A DNA stretch of 24,521 bases from Bacteroidota bacterium (lineage in GTDB: Bacteria; Bacteroidota; Bacteroidia; Bacteroidales; VadinHA17), in assembly GCA_016718875.1 (NCBI GenBank), contig JADKBL010000039.1, positions 1 to 24,521 of the forward strand, read 5' to 3'. The notes under the pieces are model-generated. The model searched no databases, was not told the DNA's origin, and saw only the letters and a program-made list of their open reading frames with translations. The translations under genes and the position numbers were made by a program. Positions 1 through 6,400 of the stretch are shown here, piece after piece (position 1 is the stretch's first letter; every line of letters begins with the position of its first letter).

Positions 1-464
1 CGCATCGCTGCAAGAAACAGAAGTGTTCAAAGCCCCTGCCACAGTCGTCCATGCAGGCGCCTGAGTATCAGTAAGAGTAATTACCTGAGTATAAACAGCG
101 CTGATATTAGCACAGGCATCTGTCACCGTCCAAGTATTAGTATATGTACCTGCGCCTTCACAAGCTCCCGGCACAAATGCGCCAGCAATCTTCACTATAT
201 TAGTTACATCGGCATCGCAGTTATCCGTAGCCACAAGGAAGAGCGCCTGAGCAGCGTTAAAGCCGCCGCATCGCTGCAGGAAACAGAAGTGTTCAAAGCA
301 CCTGCCACAGTAGTCCATGCAGGAGCCTGTGTATCATTAACCGTTATTGTCTGAACACAGGTCGATGTGTTCCCATTTATATCCGAAATCTGATATGTTC
401 TTGAAAATTGTCTGCGGACAAGTTCCTGCCGAAACATCACTTACAAATGCAAAAGAAGCATTAT
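1..464 (-). CDS. HYR/Ig-like C-terminal section of the giant surface protein, frame-broken
   Basis: On the minus strand this stretch encodes repeated domains beginning with DNCG or DNCD and ending TDTQAPAWTTVAGALNTSVS, so at least one full domain and one partial copy are present. They follow the HYR domain of the neighbouring segment. The frame breaks near 250-260, where AALTLLRRSS becomes the expected AALTAAQALF if one G is restored in the run after GCTTTAAC. It breaks again around 390-470. The region is still open at the left edge, so more domains and any C-terminal sorting signal lie outside the window. The near-identity of the two copies (positions 1-60 against 262-325) shows recent tandem duplication. 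Confidence 0.65.
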
Positions 465-3400
465 TTATTCCGCAATTGTCAGTAGCACTGCTCCTGCTCC
501 GGTAAACGCTGCAAAATTCAAATGAGCGGCCGGGACATCTGTAATACATTGAAATGATAAAGGTCCCGGACAAGTAATAACCGGATTTATATTATCTGTA
601 ATTGTAATAGTAAAATTACATGTTGCGGTATTGTTAGCAGCATCTTTTACAGTATATGTAATAAGCGTGGCTCCTTTATTAAAAATATATGTTCCAATAT
701 TATTAATTCCTGTAGCACCGGATGCAGCAACAGTAACCCCTGACATTATCCATGTCAACGTTGTAACGGCACAATTGTCGTTTGCAGAAGGATTTGCCAG
801 TGTAACTGAAGCCGTACATAGTCCCGCATCTACATTTTGAGAAACAGGTGCAGGACAAGTTATAGTTGGTAATACAATGTCGGCTATTGTTGTAATGATT
901 ACAGGAACTGTAGTTGTACAATTGTTGTTATCCTTAATTGAAACGGTATAAGCCCCTGCCAAGAGTCCGGTAAAAGTATCTGAAGCCTGGAAACTTCCTG
1001 CTCCAAGTTTATACTGATAAAGTGGTGTGCCTCCGGCTGCTAAAATTGTAACACTTCCATCATTACCCCCGGCACAGGAAACATTTGTCTGTGCAGAAAC
1101 ACTTCCTGCAAGTGCTGATACCGGTTGAGTAATAGTTGCAGAACCATTTACAAAATCTGCGTTATTATCAGTTACCTTAACATTATATACTCCCGGTATC
1201 AGATTACTAACAGCAGCACTGACTGATGCAAATCCCCCAGGACCTGTCCACAGGTAGGAGTAGGGTGGTGCTCCTCCGGTAGGTGTTGCTGTTGCAGTTC
1301 CGTCATTAAGGTTGAAACATGTTACATTTGTTTTGGTAACATTAACAGAAAGCGGAGCTGAGTTAATACACAAGGAGAATGTCCCAGAAGTAAGGTCATC
1401 ATCAACAGATATCCAGTAATCAACTCCCGGAGTAAGTGTATTCAAATTCAATGTAAGAACACCCTGATTTGATGACCATTTAGCACAACCTAACTGGGTA
1501 TTTGAAGCATCCCATACTGCAAACTGCTGTCTTTGCATTGTTCCATACCCCGAACCTGTATTTATACTTATTTTTACAGTATTAGTTATAGGTTGGAATC
1601 TAACCCAGACATTTTTATTTGTTGCTCCGCTCCAGCAACTTCCCAAAGAACCATCAGCTGTTGCAAATGTATTGTCATATGCTGCATCTGATGAGCACCA
1701 GCTATTGGTATTGGCCAAAAATACAGCCCCAATTTTAAAATCATAGTCAGGCTGATTAGTGACACATAAGCTGAAAGTTCCGGGAGTATTATTATCATCC
1801 ACAGATATCCAGTAATTCTGACCTGGAGTCAGGCTATTTGACTGAAGAGTAACGGTTCCCTGGGCTGCCACATATGTCGCACATCCTATCTGTGCTCCTG
1901 CTGAATTCCAGAGAGCAAGCTGCTGATATACCATACTTCCAAATCCTCCACCAGTCTTAACACTGACTTTTATGAAAGATGTAGTTGCATTGAATGTGAA
2001 CCAGACGTTTTTATTCAGAGCCCCGTTCCAGCAGCTGCCCAGGCTCTCATCAGCAGTGGCAAATGTATTGCTGTATTCAGCATCGGCAGAGCACCAGTTG
2101 TTGGTATTGGATAAAAGTACAGCCCCATCTTTAAAATCATAGTCAATCTGATTGGTTACACATAAGCTGAAAGTTCCGGGAGTATTATTATCATCCACAG
2201 ATATCCAGTAATTCTGACCTGGAGTCAGGCTATTTGACTGAAGTGTAACTGTTCCCTGAGCAGCCACATATGTAGCGCATCCCACCTGGGTTCCTGCAGA
2301 ATTCCAGAGAGCAAGCTGCTGATAAACCATACTTCCAAGTCCTCCACCAGTCTTAACACTGACTTTTATGAAAGATGTAGTTGCATTGAATGTGAACCAG
2401 ACGTTTTTATTCAGAGCCCCGTTCCAGCAGCTGCCCAGGCTCATCAGCAGTAGCAAAAATATTGCTGTATTCAGCATCGGCAGAACACCAGTTGTTGGTA
2501 TTGGATAAATAGTACAGCCCCATCTTTAAATCATAGTCAATCTGATTGGTTACACATAAGCTGAAAGTTCCGGAGTATTATTATCATCCACAGATATCCA
2601 GTAATTCTGACCTGGAGTCAGGCTATTTGACTGAAGTGTAACGGTTCCCTGAGCAGCCACATATGTAGCGCATCCCACCTGGGTTCCTGCAGAATTCCAG
2701 AGAGCAAGCTGCTGATAAACCATACTTCCAAATCCTCCACCAGTCTTAACACTGACTTTTATGAAAGAAGTAGTTGCATTGAATGTGAACCAGACGTTTT
2801 TATTCAGAGCTCCATTCCAGCAGCTGCCCAGGCTCTCATCAGCAGTGGCAAATGTATTGCTGTATTCAGCATCGGCAGAGCACCAGTTGTTGGTATTGGA
2901 TAAAAGTACAGCCCCATCTTTAAAATCATAGTCAATCTGATTGGTTACACATAAGCTGAAAGTTCCGGGAGTATTATTATCATCCACAGATATCCAGTAA
3001 TTCTGACCTGGAGTCAGGCTATTTGACTGAAGTGTAACTGTTCCCTGAGCAGCCACATATGTAGCGCATCCCACCTGGGTTCCTGCAGCATCCCAGAGAG
3101 CAAGCTGCTGATAAACCATACAACCAAGTCCAACACCAGTCTTAACACTGACTTTAATGAAAGAAGTATTTGCATTGAATTTGAACCAGACGTTTTTTAT
3201 TCAGAGCCTGTTCCAGCAGGAGCCAAGAGCTTCATCTTCAGTAGCAAAAGTATTGCTGTAAGCAGCATCGGCAGAACACCAGTCAGTGGTATTTAGTAAT
3301 TCGACAGCACCGTCTCTGAAATCATAATCGATCACATCGGTAACACATAAACTGAAAGTGCCGGATGTATTATTGTCATCAACAGATATCCAGTAATCCT

Positions 3401-6400
3401 GTCCTGCGATCAGATCATTTGTCTGAAGAGATACCGTACCCTGAGCAGCGACATATTTTGCGCAAGCAACTTCAGTCCCGGAAGCATCCCAGAGAGCAAG
3501 CTGCTGATATACCATTGACCAAATCCTAAACCTGTCTTGACACTTACTTTAATGAATGTCTCATTTGCTTTGAATTTGAACCAGACGTTTTTATTGGGTG
3601 CAATAGCCCAGCAGGAGCCAAGAGCTTCATCTTCAGTAGCAAAAGTATTGCTGTAAGCAGCATCGGCAGAACACCAGTCAGTGGTATTTGGTAAATGTAC
3701 AGCACCGTCTCTGAAATCATAATCGATCACATCGGTTACACATAAACTGAAAGTGCCTGAAGTATTATTGTCATCAACAGATATCCAGTAATCCTGTCCT
3801 GCGATCAGATCATTTGTCTGAAGAGATACCGTACCCTGAGCAGCGACATATTTTGCGCAAGCCACTTCAGTACCGGAAGCATCCCAGAGAGCAAGCTGCT
3901 GATATACCATTGACCAAGTCCTAAACCTGTCTTGACGCTGACTTTAATGAATGTCTCATTTGCTTTGAATTTGACCAGACGTTTTTATTGGGCAGAGCCC
4001 CGTCCAGGAGTACTGAAAGATCCGGATGTATTTGCATCGTCAACAGAAATCCAGTACCATTGGCCCGGAGTTAATGCATCAGATTGTAGTGTTACAGTTC
4101 CCTGGGCTGCCACATATCTCGCACAACTAACCTGCACCCCGTTATAATTCCATAAAGCTACCTGCTGGTAAACCATGGAACCATAACCGGCACCAGTTTT
4201 TATCTGAACATTAACCTGGCTTGTTGTAGCGAGGAACTTAAACCATTTATTATTAAATGTCCCTGCTGTCCAGCATGATCCGGATTTAGTGTCTGCAGGA
4301 GCCCCTACATTTGTATAAATAGCCGGTGTAGAACACCAGTTGTTCAAGTCAGTTAATTCTATTGCCCCCGTGGGATATGTATAGGTAGCAGCATCATCAA
4401 TACATAGGCTGAAAGTTCCGCTGATATTGTTATCATCGACAGAAATCCAATATACATTTCCTACTGTTAATCCATTAACAATAAGGGTTTGAGTACCCTG
4501 TCCAGCAAGTGGACCAATACAACCTACCTGTGTATCTGAAACATCGAACATTGCAATCTGCTGATTGCTCATAGTTCCATAATTACCTCCAGTTGTTACA
4601 GTTACAGTAACACTTGGATTCAAGGCTGTGAACTTAAACCATACATTCTTTTTATTTACACCACCACCAAAACAGCTGCCAACAAGTCCGTCAGCCGTAG
4701 CTATACTGTTTGTGTATTTAGCATCGGCAGAACACCAGCTATTGAAGTCTGTGAGTATTATAGCATTAGCTTTGTTATCATTTGGGATAGCTGTTGTTGC
4801 ACATAGAGTGAAACTGCCCTGATATGCTGGTCCTGTAAAATTGTCAACAGATATATAATACCAGTTGCCGTTGGTAAGCGTTGTTGAAGAGATCTCCAAA
4901 TCTGAATTGTCAGTAACATAGGTTCTACAGGCAACCTCGACAAGAGAGGCATCCCAAAGGGCAACAAATGGTCTTCTGAGGGTCCCCTCTTCATTTGTAG
5001 TTCTTACCTGTATGCTGATTGTTGGAGCTGTTGCCTGAAATTTGAACCAGCGGTTATAGTTGGTGCCATTTGCCCAGCAAGAACCCTTTGCCTGATCAGG
5101 TGTAGCATTTATTGTCGAATATATTGCATTTGAAGAGCACCATCCATTCAGATCAGATAAAGTAATTGCTCCATCTTTAAAGTTATAGCTCAGTTCATCA
5201 TCAATACACAGTGAGAAAGTTCCACTGTAGCCTGTTCCGATATAATTATCCACAGAAACATAATAAGTGTTTCCAATGGTCAGTCCTACAGACACAATCT
5301 CCAGATCACTGTATTGAGATGTATATGTAGCACAAGCTATCTGAGTGGTCCCGTCAATTTCCCATAATGCCATAAAAGGATGCTGAAGTGTCCCTTCTGA
5401 ACCACCAGTCTTAAGCTGAATAGAGGCTACAGTTGTTGTCGCAACGAACTTAAACCAGCGGTTATAGTTAGGACCATTAGCCCAACAGGTACCTTTATTC
5501 TTATCGTCAGATGCTCCGACAGTTGTATATGCAGCATCGGTGGAACACCAGTTATTAATCGATGGTATTGTTACTGCTCCAACCTTAAGATCGTAGTCAA
5601 CAGTCTGATCAACACATAATGTAAAACTGCCGCTATACCCTGTACCAACATAATTATCGACAGAGATGTAATACCAGTTGCCATCAGTAAGTCCTTCCGC
5701 GACAATATCAATGTCGCTATACTGAGATGTATATGCAGCACAACCTATCTGTGTGATACCATCACTTTCCCATAAAGCCATGAAAGGATGCTGGAGTGTA
5801 CCTTCGGCTCCGCCGGTCTTTAGTTTAATTGATGCTATATTGGTTGATGTTGCCTGGAATTTAAACCACCGGTTATAGTTTGGACCATTAGTGCAATCTG
5901 GGTGATACCATCACTTTCCCATAAAGCCATGAAAGGATGCTGGAGTGTACCTTCGGCTCCGCCGGTCTTTAGTTTAATTGAAGCTAAATTGGTTGATGTT
6001 GCCTGGAATTTAAACCACCGGTTATAGTTTGGACCATTAGCCCAACATGTACCTTTATTCTTATCGGCAGAAGCTCCAACAGTTGTATATGCAGCATTGG
6101 ATGAACACCAGTTATTAATCAAAGGTATTGCACTGCTCCATCCTTAAGATCGTAATCAACAACCTGATCAACACATAAAGTAAAAGTGCCGCTGTATCCT
6201 GTTCCAACATAATTATCAACAGAGATATAATACCAGCTGCCATCTGTAAGTCCTTCAGCAACAATATCTATGTCGCTATACTGAGATGTATATGCAGCAG
6301 CAACCTGGGTGATCCATCACTTTCCCATAAAGCCATGAAAGGATGCTGAAGTGTACCTTCGCACCGCCGGTCTTTAGTTTAATTGATGCTATATTGGTTG

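Noticed and set aside
2426..2477. Apparent lipoprotein signal MLNTAIFLLLLMSLGSC at the start of the 670-codon frame
   Set aside because: It is an accident of a two-base deletion near 2441. Sister repeats read ATADESLGSCW at the same place, so LGSC belongs to a repeat unit, not a lipobox.
3932..4147. Plus-strand frames inside the minus-strand array (also 4628-4822)
   Set aside because: They are antisense shadows of well-supported repeat coding on the minus strand.
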